From: 20CM-2-65-7 sp036505175
GTDB taxonomy: Bacteria > Gemmatimonadota > Gemmatimonadetes > Gemmatimonadales > GWC2-71-9
Direction of reading: 5' to 3'
NCBI GenBank assembly: GCA_036505175.1
Contig: DASXTV010000089.1
Location: 62,001-126,000, forward strand
Length of the DNA stretch: 64,000 bases
Part shown: piece by piece, positions 34,209 to 43,801 of the stretch
How the letters are laid out: each line of letters starts with the position of its first letter
How positions within the stretch are numbered: position 1 is the first letter of the stretch
Notes under the pieces: model-generated
What the model was told of the DNA's origin: nothing
What the model saw: the letters and a program-made list of their open reading frames with translations, nothing else
Databases searched by the model: none
Made by a program: the position numbers and the translations under genes

Positions 34209-36914
34209 CTAGAATCCCAGCCAGTAACTCACTTTTACGAGGAAGATGTTTTCCGACGGGCCCTGGAACAGGGCGCCGGCGTCGTCGTTGAACTGAATAT
34301 TGCCGCGGGGCAGGTCCGGGATGCGGCTGCTGCGGGTCCACACCACGAACAGCGTCGAGCCGGGGCGGTACTCCCACCGCAAGACCGCGTTGCCGCGCAG
34401 CGAGCGGAACGTAAAGGTGGGATCGGTCAACGTGTCCGTCGGCGCTCCACTCCCGAGCGCGTCGGCATCGAGCATGATCGTCGCGGGGTCGCGGCTGGGA
34501 TTGGCCGAGGGCACGACGCTATCGGTTCCGAAGTCCCGCCCATAGACCAGCCGCCGCGCCGAGCGCGGTGCGGCGAAGACATTGTAGCGCGCGTACTGGC
34601 CCGACGCGATCAGCGGCTGCATGAACAGCTCGAGCGTCAGTGTGGGCGAGAACGTCACGTTGAAGCGCGTCTCCATCGAAACCGAGTGCTGCGTCAGGTG
34701 GGCGAACACGTAGCGGGTGCCGTAGAACGACGTCGCCGTCGGGTCGGCGTAGCTGTTGACGAACTGGAATCCCGTCTCGGATCGGTTGATCGACGGGTTC
34801 AAGGAGACGGTCACGTTGGAGCGCGGGCGCAGCTCGAGCCCCAAACTCGCCCCGTTGCTGCAATCCCCCTCGGTGTTGCAGCCGGAGTTGGCGTTGAGCT
34901 GACCGACCACCGCTTTGCGAGAGTCCGTATTGACGTTGAGCGAGTAGTAGTCGTTCGCCGGCACCCGCACCAGCGGTCCGCCGCGCGTCAACCGGTCGTC
35001 GAAGACGCTGAGCTGGTGAATCCAGAAGCCGCTGATGTTCCAGTAACTCAAGGTCTGGATCTGACCGAACAGCTGTCCCTGGCGGCCGTTCAGATCGCCG
35101 TCGAAGGTGTACTGCTGCTGGCCGCCGGCGATGAACACCAGCTGCCGGTACCACGTCGTCGGCTTGGTCCACAGCGGAAAGATGTTCGCGGACATCCACC
35201 AGTAATCGGCGCGCGAGAAGAACGCGATGTCGTTGTTGTTGTACGCCGGCGTTCGGAAGTTGGTGGCGACCTCCCAGAGCCAATGCCCCTGCTCCTTGGA
35301 GAGCCGCGCGTAGCCGCCGAGCCCGGCCATGCCGGTGCGCGGCGCACGCGCATCGGCGGTATCCGGCCGGTCGGGCCGCTGGAAGAAGTGCGCCGAGCCG
35401 AAGCGGATGCGCCGGAGCGCGGCGGTGTCGCCCGCAACGTGCGTCGCCGCCAGCTGCGCCATCAGCCGGTACGTGCGCTTGCCCCACCAGCTGTCGCTCG
35501 AGACCCCCATCACCTCGGCGTGATGCGACAAGCGGCTCTGGAGATATGGATCGCCGAGGTCGCGATACACCGAGGTCGCCATCGCCTTGATCTGCGTCGC
35601 GCCCCCGCTCAGATCCTTGGCCACGCGGGCCGCGAAGTAATTCGTCGCCGGCTCGACTTCGAACTGGCCGCGCGTCGAGTTCGTGAAGTCCACCGGCGCG
35701 CGCTCGCGCTTCGTCACCCCGTCGAGCGCGCCGATCGACCAGCCGCCGCTGGTGCGTCCGGTGAGCTTCGCGGCGCCGAGGATCGTCGAGTTCTCCGGCA
35801 TGTCGGCGTACTCGACCGGGGTGGCCAGCCCGGCGCGGAACGGCGAGACCTGCGGCGGCCGGCCGATACGACGCGTGGCCAGCATCGACAGGCTCGAGAC
35901 GTTGGAGCAGAAGAAGCAGCTGAACCCGCCGAGCCCGAAATACCCGGCACCCTCGACGAAGAACGGACGCTTCTCGTCGAAGAATGTCTCGAACGCCGAC
36001 AAGTTGACGACGGCGGGATCGACTTCGACTTGGCCGAAGTCGGGGTTCACGGTCGCGTTCAAGGTGAGATTCGAGGTGACGCGATACATCGCATCGCCGC
36101 CCACACGGCCGTCGAGCGCGTGCGGATCGAAGAATGGATCGCTGCGGTCGCCCGGAACGTTGGACGAGCGCCCCACCATGTACGGCGTGACCTCGGCCCG
36201 ACCGGGTGGGTGCCGAATCACCAGACCGTGCAGGTGGCCGAACATGGACGGGCCGCCGGTCTCGTCCAACCGCCACCACGCCCACTGCGACAATTCGTTG
36301 AGCCGGTTTTCCTGGCGCCAGATCTGCAGGCCCCAGGTCTGCTCCTCGGCCGTCGCCGGGTAGCGCAACTGCGAGAACGGAATCCGCAGTTCGGCGGTCC
36401 AGCCGAGCGAGTCGATGTTGGTCGAAACTTCCCAGACCGGATCCCAGGACGGATCGCCGCCGCCGCCGAGGCCGTTGGCGTCCTGCTTCGCGCCCGATGG
36501 ATTGACCTGGAAGAACAGGCGTCCGATGTGATCGTGGTACGTATCGAAGATGACTTCGAGGTAATCAGAGTTCATGTCGGCGTCGCGTCGCACGAGACGA
36601 GTCCGGACGCCGCGCGCGCCGGAGTCGTCGTACATCCGCGCGCCGACGTAGAGGGCCGCGTCGTCGAACGCGAACCGCACCGCGGTGCGCTGGGTGGCGG
36701 AGTCGCCGGAGTGCGGCTGCGCCTGGCGCAAGCCGGTCGCCACCGGCGCTGTCCGCCACACGTCCTCCTCGAGCTTGCCGTCGAGATGGATCGGCTCGCG
36801 GAGCGGCACCGCCCGGACTTCAGGCGGCGTGTGGGGGTGGACGTTCTGGGCTATTAAGGAAGCAGGAAGCGCGACGGCGCAGAGCACGGCTAGACCGGCG
36901 AAGGCGCTCGGCAT
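34209..36914 (-). CDS. DUF5916 outer-membrane protein with CBM9-like domain
   Basis: About 901 residues. Signal peptide 1-22 (FAGLAVLCAVALPASLIAQ). Residues about 35-230 form a carbohydrate-binding family 9-like domain (IHLDGKLEEDVWRTAP, DDAALYVGARMYD, GWTAELRIPFSQLRY). The rest is a DUF5916 beta-barrel-like region (VNPDFGQVEVDPAVVNLSAFE, KRPFFVEGAGYF) ending in a strand with terminal F (VSYWLGF), typical of outer-membrane barrels. Start ATG 36914 is taken over the GTG three codons upstream. Possibly a glycan- or polymer-binding porin; no direct link to the glycogen genes that start divergently at 37008. Confidence 0.9.
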   Translation of the reverse strand: MPSAFAGLAVLCAVALPASLIAQNVHPHTPPEVRAVPLREPIHLDGKLEEDVWRTAPVATGLRQAQPHSGDSATQRTAVRFAFDDAALYVGARMYDDSGARGVRTRLVRRDADMNSDYLEVIFDTYHDHIGRLFFQVNPSGAKQDANGLGGGGDPSWDPVWEVSTNIDSLGWTAELRIPFSQLRYPATAEEQTWGLQIWRQENRLNELSQWAWWRLDETGGPSMFGHLHGLVIRHPPGRAEVTPYMVGRSSNVPGDRSDPFFDPHALDGRVGGDAMYRVTSNLTLNATVNPDFGQVEVDPAVVNLSAFETFFDEKRPFFVEGAGYFGLGGFSCFFCSNVSSLSMLATRRIGRPPQVSPFRAGLATPVEYADMPENSTILGAAKLTGRTSGGWSIGALDGVTKRERAPVDFTNSTRGQFEVEPATNYFAARVAKDLSGGATQIKAMATSVYRDLGDPYLQSRLSHHAEVMGVSSDSWWGKRTYRLMAQLAATHVAGDTAALRRIRFGSAHFFQRPDRPDTADARAPRTGMAGLGGYARLSKEQGHWLWEVATNFRTPAYNNNDIAFFSRADYWWMSANIFPLWTKPTTWYRQLVFIAGGQQQYTFDGDLNGRQGQLFGQIQTLSYWNISGFWIHQLSVFDDRLTRGGPLVRVPANDYYSLNVNTDSRKAVVGQLNANSGCNTEGDCSNGASLGLELRPRSNVTVSLNPSINRSETGFQFVNSYADPTATSFYGTRYVFAHLTQHSVSMETRFNVTFSPTLTLELFMQPLIASGQYARYNVFAAPRSARRLVYGRDFGTDSVVPSANPSRDPATIMLDADALGSGAPTDTLTDPTFTFRSLRGNAVLRWEYRPGSTLFVVWTRSSRIPDLPRGNIQFNDDAGALFQGPSENIFLVKVSYWLGF

Positions 36915-36966
36915 GGTAATCACTTGGGCTAGGATATCAAGTTGGACGCGGCGCGGCGGGAAAAGG

Positions 36967-36993
36967 TTGCGGCTCTGACTGGAGCCTTACAAT
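36967..36993 (+). promoter_or_regulatory. Possible sigma-70-like promoter before glgP
   Basis: TTGCGG (36967-36972) and TACAAT (36988-36993) with a 15-bp spacer, shorter than ideal. If used, the transcript would begin only a few bases before the glgP ATG at 37008. Sequence match only. Confidence 0.35.
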
Positions 36994-37007
36994 CTCCTCC
37001 ATTAGAT

Positions 37008-39224
37008 ATGTCTCACCCGATGCCACGATCTCAGCCGTCTCCGCCGGCCGCTCCTGCGGCCCCTGCTCCGACCGCCGCCCCCCCGAATCACCTTCCGGAA
37101 CGCATCCGGATGCTGGCCGACATCAGCCAGAATCTGTGGTGGAGCTGGCAGCTCGACGCGCGTGAGCTGTTCCACCGCATCGACCGCCGCTTGTGGGAAG
37201 CCACACGGCACAATGCCGTGCAGTTTCTGCGTCAGGTCGCACCGGAGCGGCTCGAGGAACACGCCCAGGATCCGCTGTCCCTCGAGCGCTATGACCGCGT
37301 GGTGCGGCGGTTCGAGCTGCTCACGCAAAAGAACGGGACCTGGTTTGCAGACCGTCATCCCGAGCTGCTCAACCGGTCAATTGCGTATTTCTCCGCAGAA
37401 TTCGCCCTGCACCGCTCACTCCCGATCTATTCCGGCGGCCTCGGCGTGCTCGCGGGCGACCATTGCAAGGAAGCGTCCGACCTGGGTGTGCCGCTGATCG
37501 GCGTCGGCCTCTACTATCACGGCGGCTATTTCGATCAACAGATCGGCCTGGATGGATGGCAGCGCGATTCCAGTGACCCCGTCGATCCCACGGTGAACCC
37601 CGTCGTCCGGGTCAACGGCCCTGACGGCAAGCCGTGCGTGGTCGCGGTTACCATCGCCGGTCGCGAGGTCCGCATCGGTGCGTGGCGCGTCATGGTGGGG
37701 CGGATTCCAGTTTACCTGCTCGATACCGACCTCGAATCCAATGATCCAGGGGACCGCCAGTTGACGGCGCGCCTATACACGAGCGCGCCGGAATGGCGCG
37801 TGAGACAGGAGTGGGTGCTTGGGGTCGGCGGCGTCCGTATCTTGCGTGCGCTCGGCATTCAGCCGGAGGTCTGGCATGCGAACGAGGGACACGCGGCTTT
37901 CATGTTCATCGAGCGCATGCGCGAGCTGGTCGCAACGGGGCTCACCGCTGCGCAAGCGGAAAAGCAGATCCGGATGACGAGCCTGTTTACGACGCACACG
38001 CCGGTCGCCGCTGGGCACGACGTTTTTACCACCGAGCAGCTCGAGCAAGTAACCGGGCCGTTCTGGAACACGATGGGTCTCACCCGCGACCAATTCATGG
38101 CGCTCGGAAAACCAGAGGCGGACGGTGGGCGCTACGAGATGACCGTGTTGTCACTGCGGCTCGGCGGCCGCGTGAACGCCGTGTCGGCTCGACACCGCGA
38201 GGAATCACGCCGCATTTGGCGATGGCTGTGGGGAGGGACCAACAAGCCTGCCGCGGAAGTACCCATCGACCACGTGACGAATGGTGTGCACCTCAGCACG
38301 TGGATGGCGCGGCCGATTCGCGATCTGTTGGCCAAATCGCTGGGGTCGGATTGGGAAGTAGAGGCTGAACCGGCGGCGGTCGCCGCCGCTGTCCGCGCGC
38401 TCGATGACGACCGCCTCTGGGCCGTCCACGACAGTCTCCGCCATCTGCTCTTTCACTACATCCGTGAGGAGGCCCGCCATCGCTGGCGCGACAAGTGGAA
38501 AGAACCGGCGCAGCTGGCCGCCTCCGGCGCGCTGCTGTCCCCCGCCGTCTTCACGATCGGCTTCGCTCGGCGATTCGCGACCTACAAGCGCGCTGATCTG
38601 CTCTTCCGCGATCGAGAACGGCTGCGACGCTTACTGACCGACCCGCAGCGTCCCGTGCAAATCATCTTCGCGGGTAAGGCGCATCCAGCCGACGACCCTG
38701 GCAAGCGCGTGCTGCAGCAGGTGTTCATGGCGGCGAAGGATCCCACCTTCGAGGGCCGGATCGCCTTCCTGGAGGATTACGAGCTCCACCTGGCGCACCG
38801 CCTGGTCGCGGGCGCTGACCTCTGGCTCAATCTTCCACGGGTGCCCCTCGAGGCCTGCGGCACGAGCGGCATGAAGGCGGCGCTGAATGGGGTGCCGCAG
38901 CTGGGAACGCTGGATGGCTGGTGGTCCGAGGGATACACGGGCGAGAACGGCTGGGCGATACCGCTTGCCTCGGGGGGGGGGGAAGGTGACCAGGACCAAG
39001 AAGACATGGAGCATCTCTTTGGCCTGCTCGAAGACAAGGTAGTTCCGATGTACTACGATCGGCTCCCTGGCCAGCACTCCGCGGAGTGGGTACATATGAT
39101 GAAAGGGGCGCTGGCCGTCGCGGTGGAACGCTTCACGACGGGTCAGATGGTTCACGCATACGTCACACGGTACTACGTTCCCGCAGCGGCCGGCGAAGCG
39201 AGTCCCGGCGATCCACCACTGTAG
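37008..39224 (+). CDS. glgP: Alpha-glucan (glycogen/maltodextrin) phosphorylase, short type
   Basis: A 738-residue GT35 phosphorylase of the short bacterial/archaeal type with a DUF3417 N-terminal domain (ISQNLWWSWQLDARELF). It releases glucose 1-phosphate from alpha-1,4-glucan. GGLGVLAGDH and the PLP lysine in EACGTSGMKAALNG are present. ATG 37008 is chosen, preceded by a possible promoter (TTGCGG at 36967, TACAAT at 36988), implying a very short leader; a TTG at 36942 is the alternative. An 11-base G run at 38972-38982 lies in frame. First gene of the glucan run. Confidence 0.93.
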   Translation: MSHPMPRSQPSPPAAPAAPAPTAAPPNHLPERIRMLADISQNLWWSWQLDARELFHRIDRRLWEATRHNAVQFLRQVAPERLEEHAQDPLSLERYDRVVRRFELLTQKNGTWFADRHPELLNRSIAYFSAEFALHRSLPIYSGGLGVLAGDHCKEASDLGVPLIGVGLYYHGGYFDQQIGLDGWQRDSSDPVDPTVNPVVRVNGPDGKPCVVAVTIAGREVRIGAWRVMVGRIPVYLLDTDLESNDPGDRQLTARLYTSAPEWRVRQEWVLGVGGVRILRALGIQPEVWHANEGHAAFMFIERMRELVATGLTAAQAEKQIRMTSLFTTHTPVAAGHDVFTTEQLEQVTGPFWNTMGLTRDQFMALGKPEADGGRYEMTVLSLRLGGRVNAVSARHREESRRIWRWLWGGTNKPAAEVPIDHVTNGVHLSTWMARPIRDLLAKSLGSDWEVEAEPAAVAAAVRALDDDRLWAVHDSLRHLLFHYIREEARHRWRDKWKEPAQLAASGALLSPAVFTIGFARRFATYKRADLLFRDRERLRRLLTDPQRPVQIIFAGKAHPADDPGKRVLQQVFMAAKDPTFEGRIAFLEDYELHLAHRLVAGADLWLNLPRVPLEACGTSGMKAALNGVPQLGTLDGWWSEGYTGENGWAIPLASGGGEGDQDQEDMEHLFGLLEDKVVPMYYDRLPGQHSAEWVHMMKGALAVAVERFTTGQMVHAYVTRYYVPAAAGEASPGDPPL

Positions 39225-39238
39225 CAACGAGGGGTTCG

Positions 39239-40768
39239 TTGAAGACCCGGGTTCTCCACCTCACCGCCGAATTGTGGCCGTACGCCCGCACGGGCGGCCT
39301 GGGCCAGGCCGTTGCGGGCCTCGCCGACTATCAGGCCGCGAGCGGAACCGAGAGCCACGTCGTTCTGCCGTTGTACCGCGAAGCCCGCAACCACATCAGC
39401 AAGCTCGAGCCGTTCAGCGATTCTTTCACGGTGGAAAGCGCGGGCCGGCGTGAGCAGGTACGTCTCTGGCACGAGGCCGGCGACGACTACCCCAAGACGA
39501 TATTCCTCGAACACGATCCGTCGTTCGATCGACCCGGCATTTATGGAGACGCGGGCGGCGACTATCCCGACAATCCGCGTCGCTTCGCGCTGTTCGCCTC
39601 CGCGGCGATCGAGATCGCGCGGCGCATCGGTGAAGGCAATCTGATCATGCACGCGCACGATTGGCATGCGGCGCTGGTGCCCGTGTTCCTCCGGCGCGTG
39701 TACCGCGATGAGCCGGACTTGCAGCGGTTACCGTCCGTGTTGACCGTCCATAACGGCGGCTTCCAGGGCGTGTATCCCTACGAAGTGCTGAACGACATCC
39801 ATCTGCCGGACGACATGTGGTCGCCGGATTACATGGAGTGGTACGGGCGGCTCAACTACCTGAAGGGCGGCCTGAAGTACGCCGACATGGTGACGACGGT
39901 CAGCCCGACGCACGCGTTCGAGCTGTTAACCGACGTCGGCGGCTTCGGCTTGCAGCACAGCTTCCGGCAGCTTGACGACCGCCTCGTCGGCATCCGCAAC
40001 GGTATCGACGTCCACGAATGGAATCCCACGACCGATCCCCACATACCGGCGCGGTTCAGCGCGGAGGACATGGCCGGGAAGACGCTCTGCAAGGCGAAGC
40101 TCCAGGACGCATGGGGGCTGCCGCGGCGCGCCGACATCCCGCTGTTCGGTATGAGCGCGCGCCTCGTCTCACAAAAGGGTCTCGACCAGATCGTCGCGTC
40201 GCAGTCGCTGCGGCTGCTCGACGCGCAGTTCATCTTCCTCGGCGCGGGCGAGGCGCAGTTCGAGAAGGCGCTGCGTGAGCTTGCGGCCCGTTTCCCGGCG
40301 CGCGTGGCCGTCAATACCGCGTTCACCGACACGCTCGAGCATCATCTGCTGGCCGGCGCGGACTTCCTCATGATGCCGTCGCTGTACGAGCCGTGCGGGC
40401 TAACGCAGATGCGCGCGCAGCTGTACGGGGCGCTCCCGGTGGCCCGCCGCGTCGGGGGGCTCGCCGACACGATCGAGGACGGCATCACGGGCATCCTCTA
40501 CGACGCGTACAGTCCGGAGGCGTTCGACCACGCGGTGCAGCGGGCCGTGACGCTGTATCAGGATCGCGCCTGGTTCACTGACCTGGCGCGCGGTGCGATG
40601 CGCAAGGACTTCTCGTGGGGCCAACCGGCGGAAGCGTACGCCGCGGTGTATCGCCGCGCCGCCGCCGCGCGCGCCATCCCCGACACGTCCGCCGCGGACA
40701 AGGGCGGACGCGCGCCCCGGAAGCGGTCCGCGACCAGCAAGGGACGAGGCGTCAACGCCCGTCGCTAG
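39239..40768 (+). CDS. glgA: Glycogen synthase (GT5, starch synthase type)
   Basis: A 509-residue GT5 glucosyltransferase that extends alpha-1,4-glucan from ADP- or UDP-glucose. Present: HAHDWHAAL, VLTVHNGGFQGVYP, catalytic-end motif EPCGLTQMRAQLYG and VRRVGGLADTI-like ARRVGGLADTIED. The N-terminal KxGGL loop, which in known synthases has lysine contacting the ADP phosphate, reads RTGGLGQ here. The C terminus has a basic low-complexity tail (RKRSATSKGRG). TTG start at 39239 has GAGGGG 4-5 bp upstream; 14 bp after glgP. Confidence 0.9.
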   Translation: MKTRVLHLTAELWPYARTGGLGQAVAGLADYQAASGTESHVVLPLYREARNHISKLEPFSDSFTVESAGRREQVRLWHEAGDDYPKTIFLEHDPSFDRPGIYGDAGGDYPDNPRRFALFASAAIEIARRIGEGNLIMHAHDWHAALVPVFLRRVYRDEPDLQRLPSVLTVHNGGFQGVYPYEVLNDIHLPDDMWSPDYMEWYGRLNYLKGGLKYADMVTTVSPTHAFELLTDVGGFGLQHSFRQLDDRLVGIRNGIDVHEWNPTTDPHIPARFSAEDMAGKTLCKAKLQDAWGLPRRADIPLFGMSARLVSQKGLDQIVASQSLRLLDAQFIFLGAGEAQFEKALRELAARFPARVAVNTAFTDTLEHHLLAGADFLMMPSLYEPCGLTQMRAQLYGALPVARRVGGLADTIEDGITGILYDAYSPEAFDHAVQRAVTLYQDRAWFTDLARGAMRKDFSWGQPAEAYAAVYRRAAAARAIPDTSAADKGGRAPRKRSATSKGRGVNARR

Positions 40769-40775
40769 GCCGTCC

Positions 40776-42425
40776 ATGGATTTCGTCCTGACACTCCACG
40801 GTCACCTGCCGTACGTCCTGCATCACGGCCGCTGGCCGCACGGCAGCGTATGGCTGTGCGAGGCAGCGTTCGACAGTTATTTGCCGCTGATCGAAGCGCT
40901 GCAAGCGCTCGAGCACGAGCGCATCCCGTCCCCCGTGACGCTCGGCATCACACCGGTGCTCGCCAATCAGCTCGCGCATCCTTCGTTCATCAGTGAATTC
41001 GAAGCGTACATGGAGCGCCGGCTCGAGGGCGCGGCGGGCGCACCGGCGCATCTCTCCGCGGCAGGAGACTCGCAGCTCGTGCCGATTGCGAAGTACTGGC
41101 ACGAACGGCTGACACGCTTGCTGAAGCTGTTCCGCTCGCTGGACGGCGATCTGATCAGCGCGCTGCGCGGCTTCGAGGATCGGGGGCGCATCGAATTGAT
41201 TTCGTCCGCCGCGACGCACGGCTTTTTGCCGCTGCTGGCACGCGACGAAAGCATTCGCCTGCAGCTCGCCGTAGGCGTCGCCGAGCACAAGCGGTTGTTC
41301 GGCCGTGCAGCGACCGGGTGCTGGCTTCCGGAGTGCGCCTACCGGCCGGGTGGGCCCTGGGGTCCGCCCGGGGCTGGGCCGGGACTGCGGCAAACGTATC
41401 GCGCGGGAACCGACGAGCACCTCGCCGCCGCGGGCTACCGCTACTTCTTCGTCGACACGCATCTCGTACGCGGCGGCGCGGCGCTCGGATACCCGGAGGT
41501 CGAGGAAGTCCCGGTGTCCGGGGAGCGCACGCCGTACGTCGCCTATCGGGTCGCATCGTCCAAGCGCCGCGCGCACGATCTGTTCGCGCTGGTGCGCGAC
41601 CCCAAAGCGTCCGCACAGGTCTGGTCGCGCGCGCAGGGATATCCCGGCGACGAGTGGTATCTCGAGTTCCACAAGATTCGCTGGCCCGACGGCCTGCGGC
41701 TGTGGCGGGTGACGGGCGGCGGCGTGGATCTGGGTGGCAAGCAACGCTACGACCCCAGCGCCGCGAGCAACTCCGCGCGCAATCACGCAGAGCATTTCGC
41801 GAGCGTGCTGCACGAGACTGCGGCGCGTGTCGCGCAGGCCGCGCGCGGCGGACCGCCACCCGTCGTGACCGCTCCATTCGACGCGGAGCTGTTTGGTCAC
41901 TGGTGGTTCGAGGGTGTCGACTTTCTCGCGCAGCTGTATCGCACGCTCTCCCGCGACGGCGTACGCCCCGTGACCGCGCAGCAACACGTCGCGGCCAGTG
42001 CCAAGGCGAGCCCCACCATCCAGCTCACCGAAGGATCGTGGGGCAAGAACGGCGACTTCTCCATGTGGTTGAACGACCAGACGAGCTGGACGTGGCAGCG
42101 GCTCTGGGCGCTCGAGCAAGCGTATTGGGCCGTCGCGCCCACGGCGCTCACCGGCGGGCCCAAGCCGCGCGCCGTGCTCGCGCAGGCGACGCGCGCGATG
42201 CTGCTCGCCCAGGCGTCCGACTGGCAATTCATCATTTCAACCGGCGAAGCCGCCGATTATGCGAACCAGCGGTTCGATGAGCACTGCGGACAGGCGGAAG
42301 ACCTGGTTCGCGTGCTCGCGAATGGGAAAATCGACGATGCGACGATGCATCGCGTGGAAGCGCTGGGAGCGCAGGACAGCCTCTTCCCCAACGTGTTGCG
42401 CAGTATCGCTGAAGTCGTTGGATGA
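40776..42425 (+). CDS. GH57 glycogen branching enzyme (DUF1957-containing)
   Basis: A 549-residue GH57 enzyme like the Thermus and Thermococcus branching enzymes, which cut an alpha-1,4 chain and re-attach it by alpha-1,6 links. N-terminal LHGHLPYVLHHG is the GH57 motif 1; nucleophile Glu is in GCWLPECAY, acid/base Asp in TAPFDAELFGHWWFEG. The C-terminal helical DUF1957 region (WLNDQTSWTWQRLWALE, SDWQFIISTGEAADYA) is characteristic. The ATG at 40776 follows glgA by 7 bp and its stop overlaps the next start (ATGA). Confidence 0.92.
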   Translation: MDFVLTLHGHLPYVLHHGRWPHGSVWLCEAAFDSYLPLIEALQALEHERIPSPVTLGITPVLANQLAHPSFISEFEAYMERRLEGAAGAPAHLSAAGDSQLVPIAKYWHERLTRLLKLFRSLDGDLISALRGFEDRGRIELISSAATHGFLPLLARDESIRLQLAVGVAEHKRLFGRAATGCWLPECAYRPGGPWGPPGAGPGLRQTYRAGTDEHLAAAGYRYFFVDTHLVRGGAALGYPEVEEVPVSGERTPYVAYRVASSKRRAHDLFALVRDPKASAQVWSRAQGYPGDEWYLEFHKIRWPDGLRLWRVTGGGVDLGGKQRYDPSAASNSARNHAEHFASVLHETAARVAQAARGGPPPVVTAPFDAELFGHWWFEGVDFLAQLYRTLSRDGVRPVTAQQHVAASAKASPTIQLTEGSWGKNGDFSMWLNDQTSWTWQRLWALEQAYWAVAPTALTGGPKPRAVLAQATRAMLLAQASDWQFIISTGEAADYANQRFDEHCGQAEDLVRVLANGKIDDATMHRVEALGAQDSLFPNVLRSIAEVVG

Positions 42426-43801
42426 ACACCCAGCCGCGCGCGTTCGCAATTGTCCACGGACACTTCTACCAGCCGCCGCGGGAGAATCCGTGGACCGGCC
42501 AGGTCGATGCGGAAGCCTCGGCTGCACCCGATCACGACTGGAACGTCCGTGTCACGAGGGAGAGCTACCAACCGCTCATCTCCGTGGAGGTGGATGACCG
42601 CGGCAGCAAGGCGCGAGTTCCCGTCTACGAGTATCTCAGTTTCGATTTTGGACCGACGCTACTCGATTGGATGGACCGGAACGCGCCGCACGTGTACGTG
42701 AACGTGATGCTCGCCGACAAGGCCAGTCGCGGCAGGGTCGGTCACGGCAACGCGCTCGCGATGCCGTATCACCACATCATCTTGCCCCTCGCGAGCCGAG
42801 GTGATAAGCAAACGGAGGTTCGCTGGGGCGTCACTGACTTCAAGCGGAGGTTCGGGCGAGATCCCGTGGGACTCTGGCTTCCCGAGACCGCGGTCGACCG
42901 CGAAACACTCGAGGTTCTCGCGGCTGAGGGCATTGCGTTCACGGTCCTGGCCCCCCATCAGGTGAAGAAGCCTCCCACCACCCATGGGCTCCCCGGCAAG
43001 ATCGACCTCGGCAGCGGCCGCTCGATTGCCCTGTTCGTCTACGATGGCGGGCTCTCACATGACATCGCGTTCGGCGGATTGCAAAGCGATCCGGATCGCT
43101 TCACCGAGGCGCTGCTGCACACCGCCCCAGGGACGCTCGCCGCGATCGCCGTGGACGGGGAGACGTTCGGCCATCATCACAAGAATGGTAGTCGAGGGCT
43201 TGCGACCACCCTGCACCGGCTCCAGCACAACAAGCAGGTGCAACTCACCAATTTCGCCGCGGTGTTGCAGAAGTTTCCGCCCACCGAGTCGCTCGATCTG
43301 GTCGAACGGACCTCCTGGAGCTGTGTGCACGGCATCGAGCGTTGGCGCTCAGCGTGCGGCTGCAAGGTCCACCACGAGACGCCGTCACAGCAGGACTGGC
43401 GCGCGCCACTGCGCGCGGCGGTGGACTGGCTCGCCCAGGAGATCCACACCATCTACGCGCGGGAAGGGCGCGATCTGCCCGGCGGCCCGTGGGCGTTCCG
43501 GGACGCAGCGGGGGCCACCGGCCCCGTGGACGGTCCTGCAGAGGCGGAGCGGCTCGTCGAGATGGAACGGGGCGTGCTGCGCTCGATGACCTCGTGCGGC
43601 TGGTTCTTCGACGACATCGCAGGGATCGAGGCGCGGCAGGTGCTGCGCTACGCCGCGCACGCGATCACGCTTGCGGGAGCCGAAAGCAGTCGCCTCGAGG
43701 CCGGGTTCATCGAGAAGTTGGGCAACGCGAAGAGCAACGATCCCAACGCCGGAACCGCCGCCGATGTGTTTCGTCAGACGCTGCAGCCCACCCCTTCGTG
43801 A
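42422..43801 (+). CDS. GH57 family glycosidase with DUF3536
   Basis: A 459-residue GH57 relative of unproven specificity. GHFYQPPRENPW (motif 1), putative nucleophile in GLWLPETAVD, and AIAVDGETFGHHH with the second acid. The C-terminal DUF3536 region has SWSCVHGIERWRSACGC and a SMTSCGWFFDDIAGIEARQVLRYAA stretch. Proteins of this type accompany other GH57 enzymes in bacterial glycogen clusters. Overlaps its neighbours by 4 and 1 bp, so it should be made together with them. Confidence 0.9.
   Translation: MNTQPRAFAIVHGHFYQPPRENPWTGQVDAEASAAPDHDWNVRVTRESYQPLISVEVDDRGSKARVPVYEYLSFDFGPTLLDWMDRNAPHVYVNVMLADKASRGRVGHGNALAMPYHHIILPLASRGDKQTEVRWGVTDFKRRFGRDPVGLWLPETAVDRETLEVLAAEGIAFTVLAPHQVKKPPTTHGLPGKIDLGSGRSIALFVYDGGLSHDIAFGGLQSDPDRFTEALLHTAPGTLAAIAVDGETFGHHHKNGSRGLATTLHRLQHNKQVQLTNFAAVLQKFPPTESLDLVERTSWSCVHGIERWRSACGCKVHHETPSQQDWRAPLRAAVDWLAQEIHTIYAREGRDLPGGPWAFRDAAGATGPVDGPAEAERLVEMERGVLRSMTSCGWFFDDIAGIEARQVLRYAAHAITLAGAESSRLEAGFIEKLGNAKSNDPNAGTAADVFRQTLQPTPS

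Noticed and set aside
34519..36285. A 588-residue minus-strand open frame
   Set aside because: Out-of-frame shadow of the DUF5916 gene; composition is Arg/Ala-rich with no motif.
34686..36857. A 723-residue open frame on the plus strand
   Set aside because: Antisense to the DUF5916 gene; high GC leaves long open frames on the other strand. The translation is rich in Arg, His and Val with no domain.
43342..43800. N-terminal extension of the third GH57 gene
   Set aside because: Overlaps the DUF3536 gene; GH57 motif 1 begins eight residues after ATG 43801.
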